Shown in pieces: positions 7,568-16,951 of a stretch of DNA of 64,000 nucleotides; the stretch's first letter is position 1; each line of letters opens with the position of its first letter. Under the pieces are notes generated by a model, which did not search any database, was not told the origin of the DNA, and worked only from the letters and a program-made list of their open reading frames with translations. Position numbers and translations under genes: made by a program. This stretch comes from Lishizhenia tianjinensis (GTDB lineage Bacteria; Bacteroidota; Bacteroidia; Flavobacteriales_D; Crocinitomicaceae). The DNA is taken from assembly GCA_945902115.1 (NCBI GenBank), contig CAMDLY010000002.1:1-64000 (forward strand), in the 5' to 3' direction.

Positions 7568-10500
7568 ATGAAGAAATTTCTCTACTTATACGCTGTTATT
7601 TTTCTATTAATCGCAAAACAGCAATCTTTAGCCCAGTGCCTTGGTGCGGACCCTTTTTGTACCGGTACTACTTACACATTCCCGAACAGCACGAATGTAG
7701 CTAACCTAGGATCTGTTGATTGTTTAGGATCTACCCCTAACCCGAGTTGGTACTATATGGAGATTGATCAGAGTGGTCCCATGGGTTTTACAATTTCCCA
7801 AACAGGAACTTCTGGAGGAGGATTAGACGTTGATTTTGCACTGTGGGGACCGTATAATTCTCTCGCGGCTGGTTGTGGGAACCCTTTTCCAAGCGGCGCT
7901 CCTATTGATTGTAGTTATTCCGCCGCGGCTACTGAAAATGTTAATATTGCGAATGCGCAAGTTGGTCAGACCTATATTCTATTAATTACCAATTTTTCCA
8001 ATCAACCTGGAACAATTACATTTTCTCAAACCAGTGGTTCAGCATCCTCTGACTGCTCTTTTACTTGTGGAGTTAATCTTACCGCAACTCCTAGCGCATG
8101 TAGTAATAACACCTATTCATTAAGTGGGAATTTGACTGTTACGGCAGGGCCGGGTATTTCGGTTCCTAATACAGGGACAGTTACAATTACGAATAGTTGT
8201 GGAGGAACCCAGACATTTCCAGCACCTTTTACAAATATTCCATATAATTTTACCGGACTAACCGCCAATGGCGCAGGATGTACTGTTACAGCTACTTTTT
8301 CAAACTTTCCAACTTGTAATACAGTTCAAAACTACACGGCTCCCGCAAGTTGTGTTACCCCATGTTCTGTTACTTCTGTAACAGCAACACCAACAGCATG
8401 TTCTTCAAATCAATACAGTGTTAACGGACAGATTAACTTTACCAATCCACCGAGCACGGGAACTTTAACTGTTACAGGTTCATGTGGCGGCACTCAAACT
8501 TTTAATGCCCCTTTCGCATCACCCTTGAATTATTCGTTAGCGAATTTAACTGCAAATGGAGCTGCCTGTTCAGTTACAGCCACTTTTTCCGCAAATACTG
8601 CTTGTACCAACACCGCCAACTATTCTGCACCAGCATCGTGTAACTGTGCCATTCAATCGGTTACAGCCACACCAACCGCTTGCTCATCAAATATTTTTTC
8701 ACTCAATGGTAACGTAACCTTCACCAATGCTCCAACCACGGGTACTTTAACAGTAAGTAGTTCTTGTGGAGGTACACAAACATTTAATGCTCCTTTTACC
8801 TCACCACTTCCCTATTCATTAGCTGGACTTCCGGCGAATGGAGCAGGATGTTCCGTTACCGCATCATTTTCTGCTGATGCAGCATGCACATTAACGCAAA
8901 ACTTTACTGCACCAGCATCTTGCAACTGCAGCATCAATGGTATTACAGCGACCCCGACAGCATGCGCAAGCAATGTTTATGACCTATCTGGTTCAATTAC
9001 TTTTGCAAATGCACCAACGAGCGGGTCATTAACGATTACAAGTTCTTGTGGGGGGTCTCAAACTTTCAATACTCCATTCAGTTCCCCACAACCTTATTCA
9101 TTGAACGGATTAACAGCGAATGGTGCAGGTTGCACGGTAACAGCAACTTTTTCTGCTAATGCTGCGTGTACTCAGACACAAAATTACTCCGCTCCGAGCT
9201 CGTGTAACTGTTCTATAATCTCAATTTCTTCCACGCCATCTGCTTGTAACAACAATTTATACAATGTCTCGGGTTCCATAAATTTCGTAAATCCTCCAAC
9301 GACAGGAACTCTGACAGTTTCGTCACCATGCGGAGGGACACAAACCTTTAACCCACCATTTACTTCTCCAGCGTCATATAATTTCACCGGATTAACTGCA
9401 AATGGAGCAAATTGTACTGTAACTGCAAGTTTCTCGGCACTTTCGTCTTGTTCGAATAGCGCCAACTACACCGCACCACCTTCCTGTTCTTCTCAGGCCA
9501 ATTGTGTTGTTGATGCTTTTTGTACGGGAAACACCTATACTTTTCCAGCAGGTGTTAATCAAGCTAATGCTGAAATTACCTATCCAGGAAATGCTTACGA
9601 TTGCTTATTTACCGCCCCAAATCCTGCTTGGTATTACATGGAAATTGACCAACCAGGCAATTTAGATATTGGGATAACTAATTCTTCAGGCGTTGATATT
9701 GATTTTATCCTCTGGGGGCCGTACACAAGTTATGCCAATGCGATGACCTATTGTAACAACTTTGGCACCGCAACTACGGGTTCAAACCTAAATACTGTTG
9801 TAGATTGTAGTTTTTCAACGGCTGCCTCAGAAACAGCAAATATTACTAATGCACAAATCGGGCAAGTATATATACTTTTGATAACGAACTTCTCGAATTC
9901 TGCTACAAATATTTCTTTCTCGGGTAGTGGAACGGCGACAACAGATTGCTCCATTGTGAGTCCTGTTTGTAATTTCACCGGTTTTACAGGAATTGCGGGA
10001 TCCTGTAATGGTACCAATAATACTTACTCCATATCGGGATCTATCAGTTATGTTGATGCCCCAACAACGGGAACGCTCACTTTAACCAACTCTTGTGGGG
10101 GAACTCAAATTTTTAATGCCCCATTTGGCGCATCTCAGAATTATTCATTTACTGGTTTAAATGCAAACGGATTGAATTGTACAATTAGTGCATCTTTTTC
10201 TAGTGATGCCTCTTGTTCTGCAACATTAGATTATACAGCACCGCCGTCTTGTTCATGTCCAGCAGAGGCAGGAACCTACAATACCAATATCTTGGGATAT
10301 TCCCTCGGGGCAAATATGATATGTTACAATGATACCATTGATATTACCTCTAATAACAATTGGACACCTCCTGCAGAAATTATCGGATCAACAACACCGG
10401 GCTCTCCATACTACGATCCAAACGCACCTGTTTATGATCCAGGAATAGCATGGTTAATATACTCTTGTCCTCCAACGGTTGCTCTTACCCCCGCTCAGAG

Positions 10501-11770
10501 CGCTACTTCAGGATTAGAAATTGCTGATGACCCATGTTTACTAGGAATAGTTGGAAATACTGCCGATATCTCCGACGTTAATAATCTAGCTATCATAAAT
10601 GCTTTTCCTCCAGGGTCCTTTACCAATAACACCGTTTATTTAGTTCCACTGACTATGTATAGCTTACAAGATGGGATTTACAGTTACGTTGTACTACCAG
10701 CGCAGGATTGTTATGAACTTGGAACACCGATAACTGTTCAATATTTACCTCCAGTAGTATTTACACAAACACAAAATTGTGCGAATGGTACAGTAACAGC
10801 AACAGTTAATGGCGGAGCAGCTCTTCTTAATGGATCGAGCTTTACCCTTGTGCCTGGAAGCTTAAATCCTACTACGGCACAAGGATTAAATACCACTACG
10901 AGTAATGGAGGAACTATTACCATTGGTAATTTACAAAGTGGGCCTTACTCATTCCAAATACAAGATGCAAACGGATGTCCTGTAACTGTTTCTGGCAATT
11001 ATACTGGTGCGGAAACGGCAGCCATATCCTATCAAGATAATTTGTATTGTACAACAGATAACGATCCTTCACCAACTTTAATAGGTACTCAAGGAGGTTC
11101 TTACAGTAGCGGCCCTGGACTCACAATTAATAGCGGTTCCGGATTGATAGACTTATCAACATCAACCCCTGGTGCATACTCTGTAACTTATACCACACCT
11201 GGTTCTGTTTGCCCTGCAAGTGATGTTTTCAATCTAACCATTCAAGATGACCCTGTGGTAACAGGTGGTCCCGACTTAACAATTTGTCCAGGAATTCAAA
11301 TTATTTTAGAAGGTCAAGGAGCACAAAACTACACATGGAACTTAGGGTTAATTAATGGTGTCGGATATTTACCAAATATTGGAGTCAGTCAGTTTTATTT
11401 AACTGGTACCTCTAGCGCGGGATGTATTGGATACGACACTGTACAAGTAACAGTTTTAGAATCCTGCGAAATTGAAGATGAATTGGTATTTTGGGTGCCA
11501 AATACGTTTACACCAGATAATGATGAATTTAACCAAAATTGGAATGTTGTATTCTACAGTGGATATGACCCTTATGCATTTGAGTTATTCATATACAACC
11601 GTTGGGGTGAATTGATTTGGGAAAGTAAAGATGTCAAAGCTGGATGGGATGGAACATACTATAACGGCAGACAATGTCCTGATGGTGTTTACACCTGGAA
11701 AATCAGGTTCAAAAGGTTACAAAATGATGAGAAGCAAACTGCCACTGGACATATTAATTTAATTAGGTAG
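7568..11770 (+). CDS. Giant repetitive T9SS-exported surface protein
   Basis: 1400 residues. A signal peptide (1-22) is followed by a ~145-residue module (YYMEIDQ...VDFALWGPY...YILLITNFSNQ) of the kind linked to PPC-type beta-sandwiches, five tandem ~94-residue Cys-containing repeats (about 171-642), a second copy of the large module (643-800), a sixth repeat (804-896), Cys-rich linkers and an Ig/PKD-like region (1220-1300). It ends with the gliding-motility-type sorting domain (VPNTFTPD... NRWG..., GWDG, VYTWKI, GHINLIR; 1309-1400). It is probably attached to or released from the cell surface by T9SS and may be an adhesin. Base composition of the repeats is richer in GC than neighbouring genes. 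Confidence 0.85.
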   Translation: MKKFLYLYAVIFLLIAKQQSLAQCLGADPFCTGTTYTFPNSTNVANLGSVDCLGSTPNPSWYYMEIDQSGPMGFTISQTGTSGGGLDVDFALWGPYNSLAAGCGNPFPSGAPIDCSYSAAATENVNIANAQVGQTYILLITNFSNQPGTITFSQTSGSASSDCSFTCGVNLTATPSACSNNTYSLSGNLTVTAGPGISVPNTGTVTITNSCGGTQTFPAPFTNIPYNFTGLTANGAGCTVTATFSNFPTCNTVQNYTAPASCVTPCSVTSVTATPTACSSNQYSVNGQINFTNPPSTGTLTVTGSCGGTQTFNAPFASPLNYSLANLTANGAACSVTATFSANTACTNTANYSAPASCNCAIQSVTATPTACSSNIFSLNGNVTFTNAPTTGTLTVSSSCGGTQTFNAPFTSPLPYSLAGLPANGAGCSVTASFSADAACTLTQNFTAPASCNCSINGITATPTACASNVYDLSGSITFANAPTSGSLTITSSCGGSQTFNTPFSSPQPYSLNGLTANGAGCTVTATFSANAACTQTQNYSAPSSCNCSIISISSTPSACNNNLYNVSGSINFVNPPTTGTLTVSSPCGGTQTFNPPFTSPASYNFTGLTANGANCTVTASFSALSSCSNSANYTAPPSCSSQANCVVDAFCTGNTYTFPAGVNQANAEITYPGNAYDCLFTAPNPAWYYMEIDQPGNLDIGITNSSGVDIDFILWGPYTSYANAMTYCNNFGTATTGSNLNTVVDCSFSTAASETANITNAQIGQVYILLITNFSNSATNISFSGSGTATTDCSIVSPVCNFTGFTGIAGSCNGTNNTYSISGSISYVDAPTTGTLTLTNSCGGTQIFNAPFGASQNYSFTGLNANGLNCTISASFSSDASCSATLDYTAPPSCSCPAEAGTYNTNILGYSLGANMICYNDTIDITSNNNWTPPAEIIGSTTPGSPYYDPNAPVYDPGIAWLIYSCPPTVALTPAQSATSGLEIADDPCLLGIVGNTADISDVNNLAIINAFPPGSFTNNTVYLVPLTMYSLQDGIYSYVVLPAQDCYELGTPITVQYLPPVVFTQTQNCANGTVTATVNGGAALLNGSSFTLVPGSLNPTTAQGLNTTTSNGGTITIGNLQSGPYSFQIQDANGCPVTVSGNYTGAETAAISYQDNLYCTTDNDPSPTLIGTQGGSYSSGPGLTINSGSGLIDLSTSTPGAYSVTYTTPGSVCPASDVFNLTIQDDPVVTGGPDLTICPGIQIILEGQGAQNYTWNLGLINGVGYLPNIGVSQFYLTGTSSAGCIGYDTVQVTVLESCEIEDELVFWVPNTFTPDNDEFNQNWNVVFYSGYDPYAFELFIYNRWGELIWESKDVKAGWDGTYYNGRQCPDGVYTWKIRFKRLQNDEKQTATGHINLIR
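8078..10255 (+). repeat. Six-copy ~282-bp coding repeat interrupted by one larger duplicated module
   Basis: Copies begin near 8078, 8374, 8657, 8939, 9224 and 9979. Period in the central copies is 282-285 bp, so frame is preserved. Shared protein landmarks are TATPTAC, SSCGGTQTFNAPF, GLTANGAGC and YTAPASCNC. The larger duplicated module lies at about 7634-8068 and 9494-9961. The copies differ at many silent positions, so the expansion is not very recent. Confidence 0.85.
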
Positions 11771-11792
11771 TATCCGTAATAGTTTTGATTTT

Positions 11793-12323
11793 TTATTTCA
11801 TCATTTGCTGAAAAACTTTCCTGAACTTATCTACTTTAGGCCGTACTACAGCCTGACAATACATATTTGATGGATTTCGCTCAAAATAGTTCACATGATA
11901 ATCCTCTGCTACAAAATAACATTTTATCGGTGCTATTTCAGTGACTACAGGATTTCCCCAGACCTTATTGCTATTTAATTTACTCTTGGCTTCTTCTGCT
12001 ATGACCTTCTGAAATTCGTCGTGATAAAAAATAACAGATCTATATTGTGTTCCAATATCATTCCCTTGTCTATTTAACTGAGTTGGATCATGTAAAAACC
12101 AAAATAATTCGAGCAATTTAGCGTAGGAAAGGATTGAATCGTCAAAAGAAATTCGAGCAACCTCCGCATGACCTGTTTGACCTTGACAGACTTGTTCGTA
12201 TGTGGGATTATCAACTTTACCACCAGCATATCCAGGCTCAACTGATAAAACTCCTTTCAGGTCCTTCAGGCAAGCTTCAATGCACCAAAAACATCCTGCA
12301 CCTAACGTGGCAATTTTTTTCAT
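11793..12323 (-). CDS. msrA: Peptide-methionine (S)-S-oxide reductase
   Basis: 176-residue MsrA. The nucleophile Cys11 sits in the family motif GCFWC, followed by the GYAGG and GHAEV motifs and a C-terminal YCQAVV region with a possible resolving Cys. It reduces the S epimer of methionine sulfoxide in proteins using thioredoxin. No signal peptide, so it acts in the cytosol. It follows msrB after 13 nt in the same direction, giving an msrB-msrA unit that repairs both epimers. Confidence 0.93.
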   Translation of the reverse strand: MKKIATLGAGCFWCIEACLKDLKGVLSVEPGYAGGKVDNPTYEQVCQGQTGHAEVARISFDDSILSYAKLLELFWFLHDPTQLNRQGNDIGTQYRSVIFYHDEFQKVIAEEAKSKLNSNKVWGNPVVTEIAPIKCYFVAEDYHVNYFERNPSNMYCQAVVRPKVDKFRKVFQQMMK

Positions 12324-12336
12324 CTCGCAAAAATAA

Positions 12337-12819
12337 CTATTTCGGTAAAAACTGTAAAGAAGCGGAATTTACGCAATATCTCTTTCCTGTTGGTTCAGGA
12401 CCGTCATCAAAAACATGGCCAAGGTGTGCATCACATTTAGCACATCTTATTTCAAGTCGTAAAACTCCTAATTCATAATCTTCTATTTTTTTTACTTTTC
12501 CCATTGTTAACACGTTATAAAAACTGGGCCAACCAGAACCGGAATCGTATTTGGTATCACTTGAAAATAATATTTCATCGCATGCAACGCAGGCATAATT
12601 TCCTTCCTCATGATGATCCCAATATTTTCCAGTAAAAGGCCTTTCTGTTCCTCCATCTCTTACTACGTAGCAAACATTTTCCGGCAATGCTCTTCCGTTG
12701 TATCTATTTTTCGTTGAATCGGAATTCGATACTTTTGATTTTAGTTGTGTCGGCTGTTGACTTTTTTGAGCACAAGATTGAAAGGCTGCAAAAACTAATA
12801 TTAAGAATAAAATTTTCAT
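12337..12819 (-). CDS. msrB: Peptide-methionine (R)-S-oxide reductase, lipoprotein form
   Basis: 160 residues. A lipoprotein signal (lipobox FQSC) precedes the MsrB domain. Two CxxC pairs (CVAC and CAKC) are the zinc ligands; the catalytic Cys is in RYCVNSASL. The cytosolic MsrA and envelope-anchored MsrB are encoded together. ATG 12819 is chosen because it opens the signal peptide; the upstream in-frame sequence runs into the promoter of the divergent transporter gene. Confidence 0.92.
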   Translation of the reverse strand: MKILFLILVFAAFQSCAQKSQQPTQLKSKVSNSDSTKNRYNGRALPENVCYVVRDGGTERPFTGKYWDHHEEGNYACVACDEILFSSDTKYDSGSGWPSFYNVLTMGKVKKIEDYELGVLRLEIRCAKCDAHLGHVFDDGPEPTGKRYCVNSASLQFLPK

Positions 12820-12865
12820 ATCACTTGAACATTTAATCTCTAAAAAAGTTCCGTAAAAATAATTG

Positions 12866-12873
12866 TACTTTTG
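12866..12873 (+). promoter_or_regulatory. -7 box TACTTTTG, 3 nt before the MFS start codon
   Basis: Exact match to TAnnTTTG; bases GAC separate it from ATG 12877. No convincing TTG is seen at the right distance upstream. If used, the transcript is leaderless. A TTG codon inside the box (12871) is in frame but is better explained as promoter. Confidence 0.45.
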
Positions 12874-12876
12874 GAC

Positions 12877-14037
12877 ATGCAATCATCGCTCGGGGCGAAC
12901 TTTTGGAGAATTTCGTTTTCAATATTTTTCTTTATCCTAGGATTCAACTTAATTCTGCCTGAAATGAACACCTTCATCTCTCAAATGGGAGGCGAATCCA
13001 ACAAAGGACTTATTATAACACTTTTTTCAATTAGCGCATTAATTTCAAGACCAATTTCCGGAAAACTATCAGATACCATTGGTAGAAAAAAAGTTATATA
13101 CTTTGGTATCATTGTATCGATTTTGGTTACCATACTCTATCCTATTTTTCTTAGTGTTTCACTATTTTTAGCTTTGAGATTCTTCCATGGATTGGCTGCA
13201 GGATTCACCCCAACAGGGGCAACAGCATTAGTTACAGATATCATACCTGAAAACAAACGAGGTCATGCCATGGGAATATGGGGAACTTTCATTTCAGTTG
13301 GTATTGGAATTGGGCAAGGACTCGGTTCTTACTGCTTTCAAATAGGAGGGTTTGAATTTCTCTTTGGTTGTGCAGCTAGCTTCTCTGCCTTAGCGCTCAT
13401 CCTCACGGTAAATATTCAAGAAACCTTACCTAAGCCAAAATCATTCTCCTTAGGATTACTGAAAATACATAAGAACGATCTGATCGAAAAAAATGTTTTA
13501 CCTGCTGCTATAGCCATGGTATTGACAGCACCCTGCTCGGGTTTCCTTTTCGTACTCACGCCTGATATATCAGAAAATTTAGGTTTAGAGATGAAAGGAT
13601 TGTACTTGGGAATATATGCGATTCCTACCGTTTTGGTTAGGTTATTTTATGGCCGACTTTTCGAAAATGTCAGAAGAGAAGCAGCCATGCTTGTGGCCTG
13701 TGTATTTCTTCTCGTAAGTATTGTACTATTGATAAATACAGATAGTATTGCAAGTTTTATCACTTCTGCGTTAATATTCGGCCTGGCAACAGGAATTTCA
13801 AGTCCAACTTTATTTGCTTGGACAGCAGATTTGTCTCCATCCCACAGAAGAGGCGTTGGAGCTGGAACTGTTTTTATAGCCCTTGAGTTAGGAATAATGA
13901 TTGGAAGTGCCTCCACCCTATTGTTTTACAATGGCTCATCGTCATCGGTAAATAATTCCCTCTATTTGGGAATTTTTCTGATATTAACGGCTGCAGTGTA
14001 TTTAATCTGCAGACTTAAATACATTCCTAAGGCTTAG
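12877..14037 (+). CDS. Major facilitator superfamily transporter
   Basis: 386 residues with about twelve hydrophobic segments. The loop-2/3 motif reads GKLSDTIGRKKV, the classic MFS signature G-x-L-a-D-r-x-G-r-k, and a second related motif follows in the C-terminal half (GRLFENVRREA). It resembles drug/metabolite exporters of the DHA1 type; the substrate cannot be read from sequence. The stop overlaps the end of the convergent queuosine-precursor transporter by 11 bp. Confidence 0.82.
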   Translation: MQSSLGANFWRISFSIFFFILGFNLILPEMNTFISQMGGESNKGLIITLFSISALISRPISGKLSDTIGRKKVIYFGIIVSILVTILYPIFLSVSLFLALRFFHGLAAGFTPTGATALVTDIIPENKRGHAMGIWGTFISVGIGIGQGLGSYCFQIGGFEFLFGCAASFSALALILTVNIQETLPKPKSFSLGLLKIHKNDLIEKNVLPAAIAMVLTAPCSGFLFVLTPDISENLGLEMKGLYLGIYAIPTVLVRLFYGRLFENVRREAAMLVACVFLLVSIVLLINTDSIASFITSALIFGLATGISSPTLFAWTADLSPSHRRGVGAGTVFIALELGIMIGSASTLLFYNGSSSSVNNSLYLGIFLILTAAVYLICRLKYIPKA

Positions 14038-14734
14038 CTTTATCAGCTAAGAAACGACCGATTAAGTAATGCCCCAGGTAAATCATAGGGGTAAGAGAAA
14101 CAGCAATTAATAACTTCAGTATATAATTTGTTGGGGCCACGATCATAAACTGTTCAAAAGTCAAGGCTCCAGGAAGAACAAATCCAATGTATAAAACAAT
14201 ATAGGAATCGATCAATTGCGACACAACTGTACTTCCTGTGCTACGCATCCATATATATTTATTACCCGTTTTATTTTTAATTTTCGCAAAAACGAATGCA
14301 TCCAATAACTGAGAACATAAAAAAGCCAAAATACTCCCAATAATTACCATCTGAGCCTGACCGAAAACTGTATTATAAGAGTTATTATCCGCTAAGGTAG
14401 AATTTGGGATTTCCACTGCAGGAATTGAAAGTGAAAGACCTACAAGTAGAAAACAATAGCCTATTAGACCAGCGGTAATCCAAGAGATACGCTTCACAGC
14501 TGACTGGCCATAAAACTCATTCATAAGATCCGTTAGAAGAAAAACGATTGGCCAAGGTAAAATACCTACTATTGTAGTAAAGGGACCGATTGACCAACCA
14601 CCCAATGTAAATTCAATAGGAATTTCAATTAATTTATTACTAATTAATTCAGCAGTAATTGCATTCGTTATGAATAGGCCCGAAAGTATTATAAATAACC
14701 AAAACTTTTTCGAAGAAATTGTGCTGTATTCCAT
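14027..14734 (-). CDS. Queuosine precursor (VUT family) transporter
   Basis: 235-residue inner-membrane protein with about six hydrophobic segments. Motifs typical of the YhhQ/VUT family are visible: early SNKLIEI, then LLTDLMNEFYG, and a C-terminal YxLKLLIAVSLTPMIY segment. The family imports preQ0/preQ1 for tRNA queuosine synthesis. ATG 14734 is chosen; the longer reading would begin at a TTG. The gene lies 33 bp downstream of the C40 peptidase, likely in the same transcript. Confidence 0.82.
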   Translation of the reverse strand: MEYSTISSKKFWLFIILSGLFITNAITAELISNKLIEIPIEFTLGGWSIGPFTTIVGILPWPIVFLLTDLMNEFYGQSAVKRISWITAGLIGYCFLLVGLSLSIPAVEIPNSTLADNNSYNTVFGQAQMVIIGSILAFLCSQLLDAFVFAKIKNKTGNKYIWMRSTGSTVVSQLIDSYIVLYIGFVLPGALTFEQFMIVAPTNYILKLLIAVSLTPMIYLGHYLIGRFLADKAKP

Positions 14735-14766
14735 GCTATTGATGAACAATTACATGATGAAAGAGT

Positions 14767-15297
14767 TTATTTACCTCCATAATCTAAACGCTTTGTTTTA
14801 ACATAACGCTGAATATAATAGCGACTATTACGAAAATTATCAATTCTCACCGCACTCCCAGCAGAATGAATAAAACGAATATCGCCATTAGCAACTTCAA
14901 TTACTAAGGCAACATGACCGACAGATGTGGAGTTTGCATTACTCCCTTTAAAAAACATTAGATCTCCCGGCTGAATTTCCGAGAGCGAAATTGTTTGCCC
15001 CAACTCAGCCAGACCATAACTTGTCCTCACCAAGGAAAAACCAAAATTTCCGAATACATAATTTATAAAACCTGAACAATCGAACCCAGAAGGAGTAGTT
15101 CCGCCATACCTGTATGGAACCCCTAGAAATGTCTTGGCATAATTTATAAGTGCTTTCGCTTTATCATTTGGAGCTTTTCTAAGGGTACTATCTATGTTTA
15201 CCGAGGAATTACCTACAATATGCTGTGATATTCCGTAGGACGATAACAACATGAAAAAAGTTATCAAAAAACCATACCTTACTTTAGCTTTTCTCAT
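14767..15297 (-). CDS. NlpC/P60 (C40) cell-wall peptidase
   Basis: 176 residues with a signal peptide (ending YGISQ) and a C-terminal NlpC/P60 domain. The catalytic Cys is in GFDCSGFINYVF, His in VGHVALVIE, and a third polar residue follows in FIHS. It should cleave peptidoglycan stem peptides (gamma-D-Glu-diamino acid bond) in the periplasm. ATG 15297 is chosen because it begins the signal peptide and lies 8 nt after a TAATTTTG box; an upstream start would overlap the divergent MerR gene. Confidence 0.87.
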   Translation of the reverse strand: MRKAKVRYGFLITFFMLLSSYGISQHIVGNSSVNIDSTLRKAPNDKAKALINYAKTFLGVPYRYGGTTPSGFDCSGFINYVFGNFGFSLVRTSYGLAELGQTISLSEIQPGDLMFFKGSNANSTSVGHVALVIEVANGDIRFIHSAGSAVRIDNFRNSRYYIQRYVKTKRLDYGGK

Positions 15298-15305
15298 AGA
15301 GGTTG

Positions 15306-15313
15306 CAAAATTA
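15306..15313 (-). promoter_or_regulatory. -7 box TAATTTTG upstream of the C40 peptidase
   Basis: Exact TAnnTTTG match on the minus strand (plus-strand CAAAATTA), 8 nt before ATG 15297. It lies in the 49-bp gap to the divergent MerR-type regulator gene, which may therefore control it. Confidence 0.45.
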
Positions 15314-15346
15314 TAACTATTTTCGAGAATAAAATCAACTTTCACC

Positions 15347-15697
15347 ATGCCAATGATTGATTTACAACAACTTAACAAATTATATTACTCCATAGGAGAG
15401 GTATCTACCATGTTTTCTGTAAATGCCTCGTTAATAAGGTTTTGGGAGAAAGAATTTGGCTTTGAGGTGGCAAAAAAAACCAAGAAAGGGAACAGACTTT
15501 TTACGTTAAAAGACATTGAAAAAATTAACAAGATTTATCAATTAGTAAAACTAGATGGCTTTACCATCGAAGGAGCTAAAAAGAAACTGAGAAGTCGTAT
15601 TAAAGTCGAAGAGTCTCCTATTTCCGACGACAACAAAAACATAATTAATTTTTTAGAAGGCCTTAAAAATGGTCTTTTATCGATGAAAACTATTTAA
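15347..15697 (+). CDS. MerR-family transcriptional regulator
   Basis: 116 residues. An N-terminal MerR winged helix-turn-helix is seen: YYSIGEVSTMF, LIRFWEKEF, then GNRLFTLKDIEKI, typical of the HTH-plus-wing half. The C-terminal part is a short helix without metal-binding cysteines, so it is a minimal MerR-like protein rather than a metal sensor. It sits divergent from the C40 peptidase gene and 30 bp upstream of ispH. Start ATG 15347 or the ATG three codons later. Confidence 0.85.
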   Translation: MPMIDLQQLNKLYYSIGEVSTMFSVNASLIRFWEKEFGFEVAKKTKKGNRLFTLKDIEKINKIYQLVKLDGFTIEGAKKKLRSRIKVEESPISDDNKNIINFLEGLKNGLLSMKTI

Positions 15698-15727
15698 ACA
15701 TTCTTTATAATCAGTGGTTAATTAATC

Positions 15728-16951
15728 ATGAAACAATTTGAGGTTCCATCTTTTTACCGTTCTTCTATCATTAGTAAGGTAAAAGCAAAACGTAAATTAG
15801 AAGATCCGAGAAAAAAAGACTTCAGTCCTTCAGAGCTGACGATTGGTGATATAACATTTATTATCCCAAGACATTTTGGATTTTGTTATGGTGTAGAAAA
15901 TGCCATTGAAAAAAGTTACAAAGCCATAGCTGAGAACCCTCACAAACGTATTTATCTTTTGAGTCAGATGATTCATAATCCAGACGTGAATGAGGATTTA
16001 CAATCCCATGGTTTACAGTTCCTGCAAGACACTAGTGGCAATCAACTTATTCCTTTTGACAGTTTAACGTCTGACGATATTGTGATTATCCCTGCCTTTG
16101 GAACAACACTAGAAATTGAAGAGTTATTGCGGAAAAGCGGTGTGAGTATCGATACCTATAATACGACTTGCCCTTTTGTTGAGAAAGTTTGGAATAGATC
16201 TGAAAAATTGGGTGAACTAGGGCATACACTCGTCATCCACGGCAAACACGAACATGAGGAGACTAGAGCTACCTTTTCCCGAAGTAAAAAAAATGCCCCG
16301 AGTATTGTTCTACGAAATATAGAGGAAACTAAAATCCTTGCGGACGCTATCGAAGGAAATATGTCAGAGGAAAAGTTTTGGTCACTCTTCAAAAATACAA
16401 CGTCTGAAGGTTTCAAATTTCCTGAAGATTTACAGAAAATTGGTGTCGTTAATCAAACCACCATGTTAGCTTCTGACACACAAGAAATAACGGATTTCTT
16501 ACGCGGTGTTATGATAAAAAAATTTGGCGAACATACCCTAAAAGATCACATGGCAGATACGAGAGATACTTTATGTTATGCCACAAATGATAACCAAAGT
16601 GCTACCTACGGCTTATTGGAAACTACAGCTGACTTAGCTATTGTAGTTGGCGGTTATAACAGCTCCAATACGAGTCATTTGGTAGAATTATTGGAAAAGA
16701 AATTTACCACGTTTTTTATCAATGGTTCATCCGAGATTCTGTCAAAAAATGAAATTCGTTTTTTTGATGTTCACGAGCAAACAAATAAACTTTCGACAAA
16801 TTTTCTTCCAAGTAAGAAACAATTAAAAATAATTATTACATCCGGTGCTTCATGCCCCGACGTTGTTGTAGATAAAGTAATACAGACGATTGTAAGTTGT
16901 CACCATCCAGATGATAATTTAACTAACCTATTAGAAGAAATACAGGAATGA
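15728..16951 (+). CDS. ispH: 4-hydroxy-3-methylbut-2-enyl diphosphate reductase
   Basis: 407 residues; last step of the MEP isoprenoid pathway, producing IPP and DMAPP. The three [4Fe-4S] cysteines lie in FGFCYGVENA (Cys53), NTTCPFV and SGASCPDVV. The protein is about 90 residues longer than E. coli IspH, with an N-terminal extension and insertions as in the long form that I associate with Bacteroidota, cyanobacteria and plants. The last codons overlap the adenosyltransferase gene by 4 nt (ATGA). Confidence 0.92.
   Translation: MKQFEVPSFYRSSIISKVKAKRKLEDPRKKDFSPSELTIGDITFIIPRHFGFCYGVENAIEKSYKAIAENPHKRIYLLSQMIHNPDVNEDLQSHGLQFLQDTSGNQLIPFDSLTSDDIVIIPAFGTTLEIEELLRKSGVSIDTYNTTCPFVEKVWNRSEKLGELGHTLVIHGKHEHEETRATFSRSKKNAPSIVLRNIEETKILADAIEGNMSEEKFWSLFKNTTSEGFKFPEDLQKIGVVNQTTMLASDTQEITDFLRGVMIKKFGEHTLKDHMADTRDTLCYATNDNQSATYGLLETTADLAIVVGGYNSSNTSHLVELLEKKFTTFFINGSSEILSKNEIRFFDVHEQTNKLSTNFLPSKKQLKIIITSGASCPDVVVDKVIQTIVSCHHPDDNLTNLLEEIQE

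Noticed and set aside
9184-10923. Three minus-strand open frames (61-93 codons) inside the repetitive T9SS gene.
   Set aside because: They are antisense shadows of a high-GC repeat-coding region; no signal, domain or promoter on that strand.
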